A DNA stretch of 64,000 nt from Bradyrhizobium acaciae. Lineage in GTDB: Bacteria; Pseudomonadota; Alphaproteobacteria; Rhizobiales; Xanthobacteraceae. The translations under genes and the position numbers were made by a program. Of the stretch, positions 54,023 through 62,519 are shown one piece after another (position 1 is the stretch's first letter; every line of letters begins with the position of its first letter). The stretch lies in contig NZ_JACMYK010000013.1 in NCBI RefSeq assembly GCF_020889785.1, forward strand, positions 32,586 through 96,585, written 5' to 3'. The notes below the pieces were generated by a model. That model had not been told where the DNA came from, did not search any database, and worked only from the letters and a program-made list of their open reading frames with translations.

Positions 54023-54710
54023 TTAATCGTTGCCATACCCCTTGAGCGTGGCCGACATCTGTCCTTTCTCCTTCAACCAGTTGGGCCAGCTGTCCGGACG
54101 GGGTGTTACTGGATCGGTAGTCAATTCAAGGATAACACGCTTGAGTTCGACCCCTTCTCCAAAGCCGCGAGCCAAATTATCGGGAGGGAGAGTCAGGTAT
54201 TTGTGCTCACCGTTCTCATCTACAAATCGAATGAGTTGGGTCAAAGCGATGAAAGGCACATCGCGCGGCCCGCTTTGACGAAGCAACTCGTCAAGTGCTG
54301 CCTTCTTCTGCTTGAACTCGATACCGCCGCCAGATTTGCGATAGGCTGCAAAAGGCAAACATCCGAGATCATCAAATAGACAGAAGACCTGCTTGTTGCG
54401 CTCAAGCTGTTGCGCCGGGGTTCGCGCTGCATGGTCGAACGTCAGGAAGAGCATGCCCTTCTCGCCGAGATCGACGGTTGGCGCATAGCCGACTGGCACA
54501 GGAAACGAATTGAATTGGCTCGGAGACCAGCTCGGCTCAATGTTGTAGGACAGGTCGATGACGCTCGACCCGGCTTTCAATTGGTCGCCATCCTGAACTT
54601 CGACGGTCAAACGATAACGCACATGAACGTTGTAGAAGCTGAACCATCGCGACTATGATGGCGACCGAACCAAAGAGTATTCCGAGAACGGTCGTAAAGC
54701 AGCCTCTCAT
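54023..54710 (-). pseudogene. Membrane-anchored hypothetical protein with a probable one-base frameshift
   Basis: A first frame opens at the ATG at 54710 with a hydrophobic N-terminus (MRGCFTTVLGILFGSVAIIVAMV) and runs out of similarity after MVQLLQ. The second frame begins within 54622-54652 and continues with YNVHVRYRLTVEVQDGDQLK to the stop at 54023. The span is 688 bases, one more than a multiple of three. The natural product would be a 228-residue protein: membrane anchor, then beta-rich exported domain (SSVIDLSYNIEPSWSP). It may be a real pseudogene or a sequencing artefact. If translation started at the GTG 54622, a 199-residue protein without the anchor would result. Confidence 0.6.
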
Positions 54711-55029
54711 TCGATACGCACCTCGCGGCCCGGTCACGCGATCACGCAAGCCAAGGGCGCCTCAGGTTGCAGTATCTTGTTGAATCAACGTTTAAGACGC
54801 ATGGAAAATTGCCGGGGCTAATCCGGTGTGGTGTCCGCTACGAGTCCAAAAAGGCGACATTCGCTACCGCGTTTTGGCCTTCGACTGTCAGCACGAGTCG
54901 AAGCAATCTTGCCATGGCTTACTTCCCAACCGTCTTTTGCTAAATTGCAAAGCCGCGCTAACGACTCTGGAAGGAAGGCCGCCATGGCAGGCGGCCTCCT
55001 GGTTGGCTATTGCGGCACGCGGTCCGAGG
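54711..55029. other. Intergenic region, no gene seen
   Basis: Short open frames occur but none has a ribosome site or recognisable motif. No clear repeat was recognised here. Confidence 0.35.
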
Positions 55030-55419
55030 CTACTTCTCGACTTCGACGGCATACCGGCGCACGACCTTGACCGCCTTGTCACGCTGGGGAGCAAGGTCCG
55101 TCCAGGCTTTCGATTTGTAGAATGCCACCGCGTCATCTACGCTGTCCCATTCCGTGAGCGCTGCACTCTTGGGAGGTGCGCCACCCTCTATCTGAACAAC
55201 ACGTCCGCCCGCGGTACGCAAAGCGCGACCATGAGCTTCTGCGATGAGATTACGAGCCGTTGGCAGGTAAGCGGCTTGGGCCGAAGCATCGAGGATTTCA
55301 TTTTCGCTGATGACGTAGGCCTTCAACTTTGCCCCCTGAGCGTGGAGGCCTTGAACCGCGATAGCGCCAATTGCCACGCCTGCGAGCATTATCATTACGC
55401 TCTCAAATTTCGGTCTCAT
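55030..55419 (-). CDS. Exported DUF1330 protein
   Basis: A 129-residue protein from the ATG at 55419 behind GGAGGGAATTTGCC. A signal peptide (FESVMIMLAGVAIGAIAVQGLHAQG) precedes a DUF1330 domain with AYVISENEILD, GGRVVQIEGGAPPKSAALTEWDSVDDAVAFYKS and KVVRRYAVE. It is the secreted counterpart of the cytoplasmic DUF1330 protein at 50952. The function is unknown. Confidence 0.85.
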   Translation of the reverse strand: MRPKFESVMIMLAGVAIGAIAVQGLHAQGAKLKAYVISENEILDASAQAAYLPTARNLIAEAHGRALRTAGGRVVQIEGGAPPKSAALTEWDSVDDAVAFYKSKAWTDLAPQRDKAVKVVRRYAVEVEK

Positions 55420-55898
55420 GGCAAATTCCCTCCGTTGGGTACACAAATCGACAGTCGTGTGGCTAGGGCAATGGTGCCCTAGCGTGAGTCGCGATGGCCG
55501 ACTCAAAGTTCATCAGTTTGGCGACGGAGTGCAGCACTTCCGTTTGGGGTCGGCCTGAACCGCCAACTGCCTAACTGGTTCGACAGCAACGGAAATGACC
55601 GGTTCTAAGCTTGTGGGCTTGGGAGCTGATTGGCTAAGGCGACCTCCTCGGGGTCAGATCGGGTTTCCGCTTCGCCCCGAAAAGCAGGCATCCCGGATTA
55701 GCATCCACCCTGCTCGCCCCACTGCCGCGACATGCTGCGATCTCGGCGTCGGTCGAGCAGGCGCATGGTTTCGGCGCTCCAATCAATCGACAATACATCG
55801 GCATCTGTGCATCATCATCGATGGACACGACGTTCGCCTGTCCCTCACCGACAGCCATTATGCCGAGGAACGTCTTGAGACAGGATTAGGAGCGACCC
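55420..55898. other. Intergenic region with dispersed repeat
   Basis: No gene is supported. It contains copy 1 of a repeat shared with 59172-59244 (55657-55723). The final 60 bases precede the TRAP binding protein and contain its ribosome site (TTAGGAGCGACCC). Confidence 0.45.
55657..55723 (+). repeat. Third dispersed intergenic repeat, copy 1
   Basis: The block GATCGGGTTTCCGCTTCGCC through CTCGCCCCACT aligns with 59172-59244 at most positions, including the core CAGGCATCCCGGATT. Confidence 0.7.
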
Positions 55899-56891
55899 AT
55901 GATGCGGCGCAGCTTTGTCGGTTTCATCTGCGCAGCTCTGCTGTGCTTGTTTGAGCAGCCGGCTCTCGCCCAAGTCACCTGGCAAATGGCAACGGAATAT
56001 CCGCAAACCAACATTTCGGGTGTGGGGCTGACAACCTTTTCCAAGCTCATATCAGCACACACCAATGGCTTCGTCACGGTAAGGACGTCTTTCGACAACG
56101 AGCTGAAAATCGGTTCGGCTGAGATGATCGGCGCAGCTCGCGATGGTCGGGTCACCGGCGGTGATGCATTTGCAGCCTCGCTCGAAAAAACTGATCCCGT
56201 TTTTGGTTTGCCGACATTGCCATTCCTGGTGCAGTCGTTCGAAGTTGCGCGCGCTTTGAATACAAGGGCACGGCCACTTTATGAGAAAGCCCTCGAGGCG
56301 CAGAATTTGAAGCTTTTGTACATGACGATCTGGCCGGCGACGGGCCTCTGGTCGGATCGAGCGCTCAACAGCGCGAATGATCTTAGCGCATTGATGGTCA
56401 GAACCTATGACAACAATTCGGCCGAGGTACTCCAGGCGGCCGGTGCTCACGCCGAATATCTGCCGTTCAGCGAGGCGATTCCCCGACTAAAGGACCATAA
56501 ACTGAATGCGATCCTCTCGTCCGGCGATGGAGGTGCGGGCCGGAAACTTTGGGAAGATTTGCGGTACTTCACGGCAATCAATTATGCCACTTCGGTTTCG
56601 ATCGCCTTTGTCAGGCTGGACGCATTCGCCTCGCTTTCGAAGCCTGTCCAGGAACAGGTGATGGCTGCCGCGACGGAAACGGAAAAGAGCCAGTTCGATC
56701 TGATCGACCGCCGTACCGCTGATAACTATGCTCGAATGAGAGCTAACGGCGTGAACATCTCAGACCCCGCCCCGCTGCCTCTCATTGCCGCTCTCAAACG
56801 GGCGGCTGCCATGCCGATCTCCGCCTGGAAGGCCAAGGCACCGGTTGAAGCCGTGGCGATAGCCGACTGGGCGAGCGAGCAGAAAAACTAG
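55899..56891 (+). CDS. TRAP transporter solute-binding protein (DctP family)
   Basis: A 330-residue periplasmic protein with signal peptide (MMRRSFVGFICAALLCLFEQPALAQ) and the DctP fold: VTWQMATEYPQTNISG at the N-lobe, ELKIGSAEMIGAARDG, then the LMVRTYDNN and GDGGAGRKLWEDLRYFT segments typical of the TAXI/DctP ligand cleft. It binds a small organic acid for import with DctQ/DctM membrane partners, but no such genes lie next to it. It may therefore act with a transporter elsewhere, or as a sensor input. Confidence 0.88.
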   Translation: MMRRSFVGFICAALLCLFEQPALAQVTWQMATEYPQTNISGVGLTTFSKLISAHTNGFVTVRTSFDNELKIGSAEMIGAARDGRVTGGDAFAASLEKTDPVFGLPTLPFLVQSFEVARALNTRARPLYEKALEAQNLKLLYMTIWPATGLWSDRALNSANDLSALMVRTYDNNSAEVLQAAGAHAEYLPFSEAIPRLKDHKLNAILSSGDGGAGRKLWEDLRYFTAINYATSVSIAFVRLDAFASLSKPVQEQVMAAATETEKSQFDLIDRRTADNYARMRANGVNISDPAPLPLIAALKRAAAMPISAWKAKAPVEAVAIADWASEQKN

Positions 56892-57069
56892 GATTGGGTT
56901 GGGATCAGATTTCCGGGTCAATCGCGTCGGTTTGGAGTGGTCGCGCTGACGACCGGTCTACCCCACATTGCCGACATATGGGCGACGGGCCGTGACCAGA
57001 GCCTCGCGGGCGTCGCCGCCGCAAAAGCGACACGAAATGATTGCGCCATTGGGCGTCGTTAAACCATAG

Positions 57070-57498
57070 GTGTCAGCTCCCGTGACCTTCAAATATGGCT
57101 TTGTCGGCCTGCTCGTGATCATCGCTCCGTGCGCCCATGCACAATCGGACGCCGAGATGGCAGCATGCGTCGATCGTTCGGACGGCGTTTCAAGCAGGAT
57201 GCTGGATTGCGGTAAGACCGAGATCGACAAATGGGATGCGCGGTTGAACGCCGCATACCAGTTGCTGCTGCATCGAGAAAGCGGCGCAGGGCGGGCGAAG
57301 CTGCAGGCAGACCAGAGGGCCTGGCTCCATCATCACTTGAGCGAAACCCGCCGTCTCGCCAGCGACCCGGACGCGGGCTCCGGGGCCTTCATGACCTCGC
57401 AGAGCTTCGAATTGGATGACATCGCCAAGCGCACGCGTGAATTGGAACGCGCCCTTGGCAATGCACGCCAATCTGAAGCGTCTCAACCACTGAGATGA
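57070..57498 (+). CDS. LprI-like (DUF1311) exported protein
   Basis: A 142-residue protein with signal peptide (FKYGFVGLLVIIAPCAHAQ). The DUF1311/LprI body shows CVDRSDG, MLDCGKTEIDKWDARLNAAYQLL and QRAWLHH. Family members are small secreted proteins with a helical fold, and mycobacterial LprI inhibits lysozyme; whether this one does is unknown. GTG at 57070 is the listed start, and a GTG at 57082 is possible. Confidence 0.75.
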   Translation: MSAPVTFKYGFVGLLVIIAPCAHAQSDAEMAACVDRSDGVSSRMLDCGKTEIDKWDARLNAAYQLLLHRESGAGRAKLQADQRAWLHHHLSETRRLASDPDAGSGAFMTSQSFELDDIAKRTRELERALGNARQSEASQPLR

Positions 57499-57507
57499 CC
57501 GCATCTG

Positions 57508-57670
57508 CAGGATGGTGGGGCCAACGGGTCCGCGCAGCGCGCGGCCGATGATAAACTCCGCTACACCCATCATCCCACCGCGCAGCACAAGGTTGATGGG
57601 TATCGCTTCGCTCCACCCATCCGGAGCTACGAACGTCCGCAGCAGCCGCGAGAGCGGACAAACGAGGCGC
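57508..57670 (+). repeat. Second dispersed intergenic repeat, copy 2
   Basis: It aligns with 53820-53956 but carries about 25 extra bases after CGCAGCAC (57589-57624). The shared parts include CAACGG, CCGCGCAGCGCGCGGCC and ACGAGGCGC. Confidence 0.7.
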
Positions 57671-57842
57671 ACCTGGCCATGCCGGCCAAGAGCCAGAGCC
57701 GGACTTGTCTCAAACCGCTGGGCCATCTTGGCAAACGCCGCGGCGGGGGACAAGCCACGATCATGGCTGGCAGCCAGGATCGCGGGAGCGTTCTCTTTTG
57801 GCCGCCGCCGGTGTTGGGTCGTGACCGGCGGGAGGATAGGCG

Positions 57843-58664
57843 ATGCAGGGATCCCTCGGCGAGAAGATCAACCAGGGCGGCACGGCTGATATCCACGCCT
57901 GGGCGCCAGGTCGGGTCGTAAAACTGTTCAAGGAAGGTTTTCCGCCGCGGCTCGGCCGGCAAGAGGCGCGGATGACCCGGGCAGTCTTCGCCGGCGGGCT
58001 GCCTGCGCCGGAGGTGTTCGGCGAGGTGACGCTCGACGGACGCTTCGGCATCGTGCTCGGCCGCCTCGACGGACCGACGCTGCTGCAGCTCACGCGCAGC
58101 GGCGGCGTGACGTTCGCCCAGGCGGGCGCGATCCTTGCGTCCCTCGGCCTGTCCGTTCACAGGATGGCGCCGCCGCCGGAGGCCATCGATCTGCGCCGCT
58201 GGATGGACACCGCCTTCAGGCACTCGGGCGGCATCGTGCCCAGGCACATCGCCTCCGGCATCCTCGCGCTGATCGACGACCTGCAACAGCCGGAGGACGG
58301 GCTGTGCCATGGCGACATCCATCCCAACAACGTGATCATGACGGCGGATGGTCCGCGGCTGATCGACTGGACCTTCTCGATCCGCGCGCCTGCAGCCCTC
58401 GATCACGGGCTCACTCACATCGGCTTGACCGAGTTTGCCCTCGACACTACCGACAATCCGCAGCGGCCGCTTGCGGTCAATGCGGCCGCGCAATCCGAAT
58501 ACGCGCGGCTGACCGGCACGCCGATAGCGGCTCTGACGCAAGCGATGGAGACCTGGCTGCCGATCGCGATCGTTCGCTACTTCCTGATCATGGGCGGGCC
58601 GACAAGCGAGCGATGGCGGCGGATGATGCAGCGCGCCGAAGCGGCCCTGCGCCCGCAGGACTGA
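57843..58664 (+). CDS. Aminoglycoside phosphotransferase/choline kinase-family protein
   Basis: A 273-residue kinase-like protein with the APH catalytic loop CHGDIHPNNVI (near residues 157-167) and the metal-binding LIDWTFS, about 20 residues on. The N-lobe is short (GTADIHAWAPGRVVKLFK). The phosphate acceptor is unknown; family members act on aminoglycosides, sugars, homoserine or choline. GGAGG lies upstream of the ATG. Confidence 0.85.
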   Translation: MQGSLGEKINQGGTADIHAWAPGRVVKLFKEGFPPRLGRQEARMTRAVFAGGLPAPEVFGEVTLDGRFGIVLGRLDGPTLLQLTRSGGVTFAQAGAILASLGLSVHRMAPPPEAIDLRRWMDTAFRHSGGIVPRHIASGILALIDDLQQPEDGLCHGDIHPNNVIMTADGPRLIDWTFSIRAPAALDHGLTHIGLTEFALDTTDNPQRPLAVNAAAQSEYARLTGTPIAALTQAMETWLPIAIVRYFLIMGGPTSERWRRMMQRAEAALRPQD

Positions 58665-58794
58665 AGCGTTCATCGCGCGCGCGTGGCCGATAGCGACGGA
58701 CCTCCGGTTCACATCGGAGAGCCGACGTTCCCGATGGTCATACAGATCGTCGGCTAAGGGCCCAACACCAGACGCTTACTCCGCCTTGGAGCGC

Positions 58795-59007
58795 CTACGC
58801 ATCGCGATGTCCGGGACGAAGCTTATTCGCATCAACAACACTCGCCCCCATGTGCTTGACGAACACCGCCTCCAGTAGCCTAAGTTCAGAACGATTGAGT
58901 TGGTCGGGATCGAGACCGTCCGCCGTTACGAGCCATCTGGCGAAGTCATCCGCCGCCACTGGCCCAATTTCTGGAAATGAAGTCGGAGACGTGCAGTCGC
59001 TTGCCAT
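58795..59007 (-). CDS. Small hypothetical protein
   Basis: A 70-residue frame from an ATG at 59007 (a GTG at 59022 is also open). The sequence FARWLVTADGLDPDQLNRSELRLLEAVFVKHMG looks like a coherent helical protein rather than a shadow, but there is no strong ribosome site and no family recognised. It sits between the APH gene and repeat copy 2. Confidence 0.4.
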   Translation of the reverse strand: MASDCTSPTSFPEIGPVAADDFARWLVTADGLDPDQLNRSELRLLEAVFVKHMGASVVDANKLRPGHRDA

Positions 59008-59171
59008 CCCTGACGCAGCCACACCAACCCAGCTTCACGCAGAATTCGTGCATCATCCCGTCAAAAGCATTCGGTCGTCCCATCCAAGACTCCCAATACT
59101 ACACCGATGGACGATAGCCCATATTCATCCCCGGCGTCCGCAATGGTCACAAACCGATATCCTTGAGTCCG

Positions 59172-59244
59172 GATGGGATTTCCGCTTCGTCCCGAAGACA
59201 GGCATCCCGGATTTCGGTGAGTACCCGCCCCTACTCGCCCCACT
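59172..59244 (+). repeat. Third dispersed intergenic repeat, copy 2
   Basis: It begins GATGGGATTTCCGCTTCGTC and ends CTCGCCCCACT, matching 55657-55723 with a few indels. It overlaps the 3' end of the amidase gene by about 14 bases (59231-59244), so the last codons of that gene lie in the repeat. Confidence 0.65.
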
Positions 59245-59848
59245 CTCGCGCCATGGTCGCGAGCGCGCAGCCTTCGCAGTAGCGGGCGTCCTTGAAGTCG
59301 ATCCAGTTGTGCGCATAGACGCGGTCGAGCGGAATGCCGTAGCGCGCACGCAGCACCTTCACCAGCACGCGCCACGCGGCGATCTGGGCGTCGGTCGGGC
59401 CTTTGGTGACATCTGGAAAATTGCCGGCGAACTCGACGCCGATCGACGTGTCCTTGTTCACCTGGTGATAGGTCTTGCTGTTGTCGATGTACTTGTTGTC
59501 GTTGCGATCGGCGCCGTCGGTGTGGGTCGGAACCAGGTTGTCGGCGACTGCCCAATAGACCGTGCCGTCGGTTTCGACCCAGACCATGACGCCGCGCCTT
59601 GTCGGGTTCTTGTGCTGCTCTTGCGCGCCGTAGCGTGCCGAGCCGGTCGGTCCCTCGGTCTGGTGCACGATGATGTTGCGCCAGGGATGCGATCTGGCGA
59701 CGTCGCCCCAGGGCGACAGCCAGACCATTTTCAAGCCGGGAATCTCGGGCGAGCCTTGCGACCGCGCGATCGCTGCGAGATCGGGGGATTCGGCCAGGGC
59801 TGCGGACGACAGGACGAGTGCAAGGAGTGCGGCGAGCAGGCGGAGCAT
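59231..59848 (-). CDS. Exported N-acetylmuramoyl-L-alanine amidase-like protein
   Basis: A 205-residue protein from the ATG at 59848. A signal peptide (MLRLLAALLALVLSSAALAES) precedes an Amidase_2-type domain with NIIVHQTEGPTGSARYGAQEQ (zinc-ligand His), VYWAVADNLVPTHTDGADRN, IGVEFAGNF and RVYAHNWIDFKDARYCEGC. The layout matches zinc-dependent peptidoglycan amidases; the second metal ligand is expected at the AHN segment. The C-terminus overlaps a dispersed repeat, so the original end may have been altered. Confidence 0.82.
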   Translation of the reverse strand: MLRLLAALLALVLSSAALAESPDLAAIARSQGSPEIPGLKMVWLSPWGDVARSHPWRNIIVHQTEGPTGSARYGAQEQHKNPTRRGVMVWVETDGTVYWAVADNLVPTHTDGADRNDNKYIDNSKTYHQVNKDTSIGVEFAGNFPDVTKGPTDAQIAAWRVLVKVLRARYGIPLDRVYAHNWIDFKDARYCEGCALATMAREWGE

Positions 59849-59882
59849 CGGAAGGATCCAGTGTGGTCCCTCGTTAGCACGC

Positions 59883-61097
59883 TCAGGCGCGCTTGCGCAG
59901 GGTCGCCTCCAGCGCCTCGACCGTCTCCGCCGGCAGCTTTGGCTCATAGGCCGCGTAGCCGTTCTTGCCGCCCTTCTTGGCGTCGTAGAGCGCATGGTCG
60001 GCGGCGGCGATCAGGCGGTCGGGATGCATGCCGATCTCGCGGGTCCACTGCGCGACGCCGATCGAGACCGCGATCGGGATGTCGTTGCCGGTGCATTGCT
60101 CGGCATCGGCGCGGCAGACCTCCAGCACGCGGCGCGCGATCATCGCGCCCTCGCGCAGCGTCGAGGACGGCAGCACGATGCAGAACTCGTCGCCGCCGGT
60201 GCGGGCCAGCATGTCGCCCGGGCGAAGCCTGGTCTGTGCCATCAGCGTGAAGTGCTGCAGGCAGGCGTCGCCGGCGGCGTGGCCATGGGTGTCGTTGATG
60301 CCCTTGAAGCCGTCGAGATCGATCACCAGCAGCGCGAACGCCTCGCCGTTGCGGTCGGAGCGCGCGCATTCCTCGGTCAGCCGCTGCAGCAGATGACGGC
60401 GGTTGCCGACGCCGGTGAGGTCGTCGAGCAGCGCGAGGTCGGCGACCTCGTTGCGGAGCCGGTCGATCGCCATCAGCAGGAAGCCGAAATTGAGCGCCAT
60501 CGACAGGAACACCATCAGCAGGATCACCAGCGACTGGCCCGCACTGAAGCGAACGAAGGAGTACTCGCCGGGCTGCAGCAGGGCGCCGACCAGGCGCAGC
60601 GCGTAGATGGCGATCAGCACGGAAGAGACGATGCCGGCCAGCCGCGCGCCGGGGCTGACACGGCCGTTCTCGGGCGACAGCAACAGCTTCAGCGTCAACG
60701 CCAGCGGCGTGACCTGCGCGACAGTGTAGACCAGGATGCGCATCGGCATGCTGTCATAGGCAAAGATGAAGACGCCGAGGCCGATGAAGGCGAGCGCGGC
60801 TGACAGCGCGGTGCTGCGCCAGCCGATCGGCTTGCCGTAGAACCGCTCGATGCCCATCGCGGCAAGGCCGGCGGCGAACGTCATCAGCGTCCCCGCCCCA
60901 AGCAGCGGCAGCAGCGAGTCCGTCATCATCACACGGAGCATCGCGCTGGCCGCACCGGCGGAGGCGACGAAGGCGGAGGCGGTCCAGAACCGCGCGGCGC
61001 CGAAAGCTGGATAGCTGCGCGCGACATAGGCCCAGATCAGGCCGAGCGCGAGAAAATTGATAATGAATACCGTCCAAAGCGTCGGAACGCTCAACAT
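59883..61097 (-). CDS. Membrane-bound diguanylate cyclase (GGDEF)
   Basis: A 404-residue protein from the ATG at 61097 behind CAGGGGCG. The N-terminal ~220 residues have about six or seven transmembrane helices (LWTVFIINFLALGLIWAYV; AFIGLGVFIFA; LVILLMVFLSMALNFGFLLMAI). The GGDEF domain shows DDLTGVGNRRHLLQRL, then ARTGGDEF with an intact active site, and RPGD five residues before it as the inhibitory I-site. It makes c-di-GMP with product inhibition. There is no cytoplasmic sensor domain besides the membrane part. Confidence 0.93.
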   Translation of the reverse strand: MLSVPTLWTVFIINFLALGLIWAYVARSYPAFGAARFWTASAFVASAGAASAMLRVMMTDSLLPLLGAGTLMTFAAGLAAMGIERFYGKPIGWRSTALSAALAFIGLGVFIFAYDSMPMRILVYTVAQVTPLALTLKLLLSPENGRVSPGARLAGIVSSVLIAIYALRLVGALLQPGEYSFVRFSAGQSLVILLMVFLSMALNFGFLLMAIDRLRNEVADLALLDDLTGVGNRRHLLQRLTEECARSDRNGEAFALLVIDLDGFKGINDTHGHAAGDACLQHFTLMAQTRLRPGDMLARTGGDEFCIVLPSSTLREGAMIARRVLEVCRADAEQCTGNDIPIAVSIGVAQWTREIGMHPDRLIAAADHALYDAKKGGKNGYAAYEPKLPAETVEALEATLRKRA

Positions 61098-61522
61098 CGC
61101 CCCTGTTCGAGACCCGTATCGGCCTCGCCTCTCCTGAAATGACCGTCCGCCCCTAGGGCGTTTCCCCGATGACAATCCCCGTTGTCTTGCCGACAGGATG
61201 CGGCCGCGCCGCTTAACGGACCGTCACTCGCCTCGCGTCAATCCGTGCTGTGGTTTTGAATTGATGAACACGCGCGCATCGACCGTTTGCGCATCGTTAA
61301 GCATGACCGATGCGACGACGCTGCGAGCGCGACACGCGCATACGTGCGAAAAAGCTGGCGAAAACACGTAACAGCTGTGGATAACACGATGACGGCGCCG
61401 TGACAGCACGCGGCAGCCGCCTCCGAATCTGCTGAGTTTGGTACTGAGGATGTTGCGAGGCTGGCCCTCCGCCAAGCATGCCTCGGAGTCGCGTTCAATC
61501 CATGAAACCTTGAGAGGATACT
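61098..61522. other. Intergenic region upstream of the Lys/Ala-rich gene
   Basis: No longer gene is supported. It contains a perfect DnaA-type box (TGTGGATAA, 61376-61384) and the promoter region of the 24-residue protein. Confidence 0.4.
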
Positions 61523-61597
61523 ATGGCTAAGAAAGCGAAGAAGGCGAAGAAGGCGAAGGCGAAAAAGGCGACGAAGAAGAAGGCCGCCAAGAAGTAG
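61523..61597 (+). CDS. 24-residue Lys/Ala-rich basic protein
   Basis: An ATG at 61523 with GAGAGGATACT upstream opens a 25-codon frame made almost only of Lys and Ala (MAKKAKKAKKAKAKKATKKK...). The repeated KKA unit resembles the C-terminal tails of histone H1-like DNA-binding proteins. An intrinsic terminator follows at 61741-61764. The peptide could bind nucleic acid. It is too small to assign further, but the strong ribosome site and clean frame support a real gene. Confidence 0.7.
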   Translation: MAKKAKKAKKAKAKKATKKKAAKK

Positions 61598-61740
61598 CGA
61601 ATTCCAGCCCGGGTAGCGGCTCCTGCCCTGCCCGGGCACCCGGACCGGGACGACCGGCCGCAACGACGCCAGCCGCGAATTCATCAACCCGAAATTCACC
61701 AGTCTTCAATCGATCGGCCTCCGGCAGGTGGGGGCAAGGC

Positions 61741-61764
61741 AGCAGGCGCAAGGCCTGCTTTTTT
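61741..61764 (+). terminator. Intrinsic terminator after the Lys/Ala-rich gene
   Basis: GCAGGC, loop GCAAG, GCCTGC then six T. It is the first good terminator downstream of 61523-61597 and ends before the convergent LysE gene. Confidence 0.75.
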
Positions 61765-61797
61765 ATTGCCTCGATCAGGACCCGAGCGAATGCCGCG

Positions 61798-62409
61798 TCA
61801 GCGCTCCGCGAAGGCGAGCTTGGCGCCGAGCAGGGCAAAGCCCGCGGCAAAGCTGCGCCGCAGCCAGGCCATCACCTTCGGCCGGGTGATGACGCGGTCG
61901 CGCACCGATGCCGCGAACAGCCCGTAGACCGCGAACACCGCAAAGGTCATCGCCATGAACACGAAGCTGAGCTCGACCATCCGCGCCAGCGGATGCGGCT
62001 CATCGACGGCGATGAACTGCGGCAGGAAGGCCAGGAAGAAGATCGACAGCTTCGGATTGAGGATGTTGATCAGGATCGCGGTCACGATCACCCGCCCGCG
62101 CGAGCGCGGCTTGATCTCGGTATCGACGGCCAGCGCGCCGCGCTCGCGCAGCGCCTGCCAGGCCATGTAGAGCAGGTAGACCACGCCGCCCCATTTCAGC
62201 GCCGCGAACGCCATGGCGCTGGTGTGCAGGATGGCGGCAAGCCCGAGCATCGCCGCGATCATCTGCGGCACGATCCCGAGCGTACAGCCGAACGCCGCCG
62301 CCACGCTCGCCCGCGAGCCCCGGGTCAGCGCCACCGCGAGGGTATAGAGCACGCCGGTGCCGGGCGAAGCGACCACGATCAGGGTGGTCAGCAGGAAGGA
62401 CCAGGTCAT
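61798..62409 (-). CDS. LysE/RhtB-family amino-acid exporter
   Basis: A 203-residue inner-membrane protein with six hydrophobic segments and the family signatures SPGTGVLYTLAVALTRG (near residues 15-31) and GVVYLLYMAWQALR. ILNPKLSIFFLAFLPQF follows, typical of LysE/RhtB exporters. It is expected to export amino acids such as lysine, homoserine or threonine. The gene is convergent with the Lys/Ala-rich peptide and separated by a terminator. Confidence 0.92.
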   Translation of the reverse strand: MTWSFLLTTLIVVASPGTGVLYTLAVALTRGSRASVAAAFGCTLGIVPQMIAAMLGLAAILHTSAMAFAALKWGGVVYLLYMAWQALRERGALAVDTEIKPRSRGRVIVTAILINILNPKLSIFFLAFLPQFIAVDEPHPLARMVELSFVFMAMTFAVFAVYGLFAASVRDRVITRPKVMAWLRRSFAAGFALLGAKLAFAER

Positions 62410-62519
62410 TTCAAATCCTCAAGCCTGCCACGGGCGGTCGGCCGTCGGAAATATCACGGTGGCCGGGCGGGCGGAAGCAGCAACCTTCCGGCAGCCGTCC
62501 GCCCGTGCTGACAACTCCG

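Noticed and set aside
54826..55482. Plus-strand 218-residue frame
   Set aside because: It overlaps the well-supported DUF1330 gene on the minus strand, and its first third lies in sequence without a ribosome site or motif.
58850..60250. Plus-strand 466-residue frame across amidase and GGDEF genes
   Set aside because: Covers two well-supported minus-strand genes and has low-complexity Arg/Ala ends.
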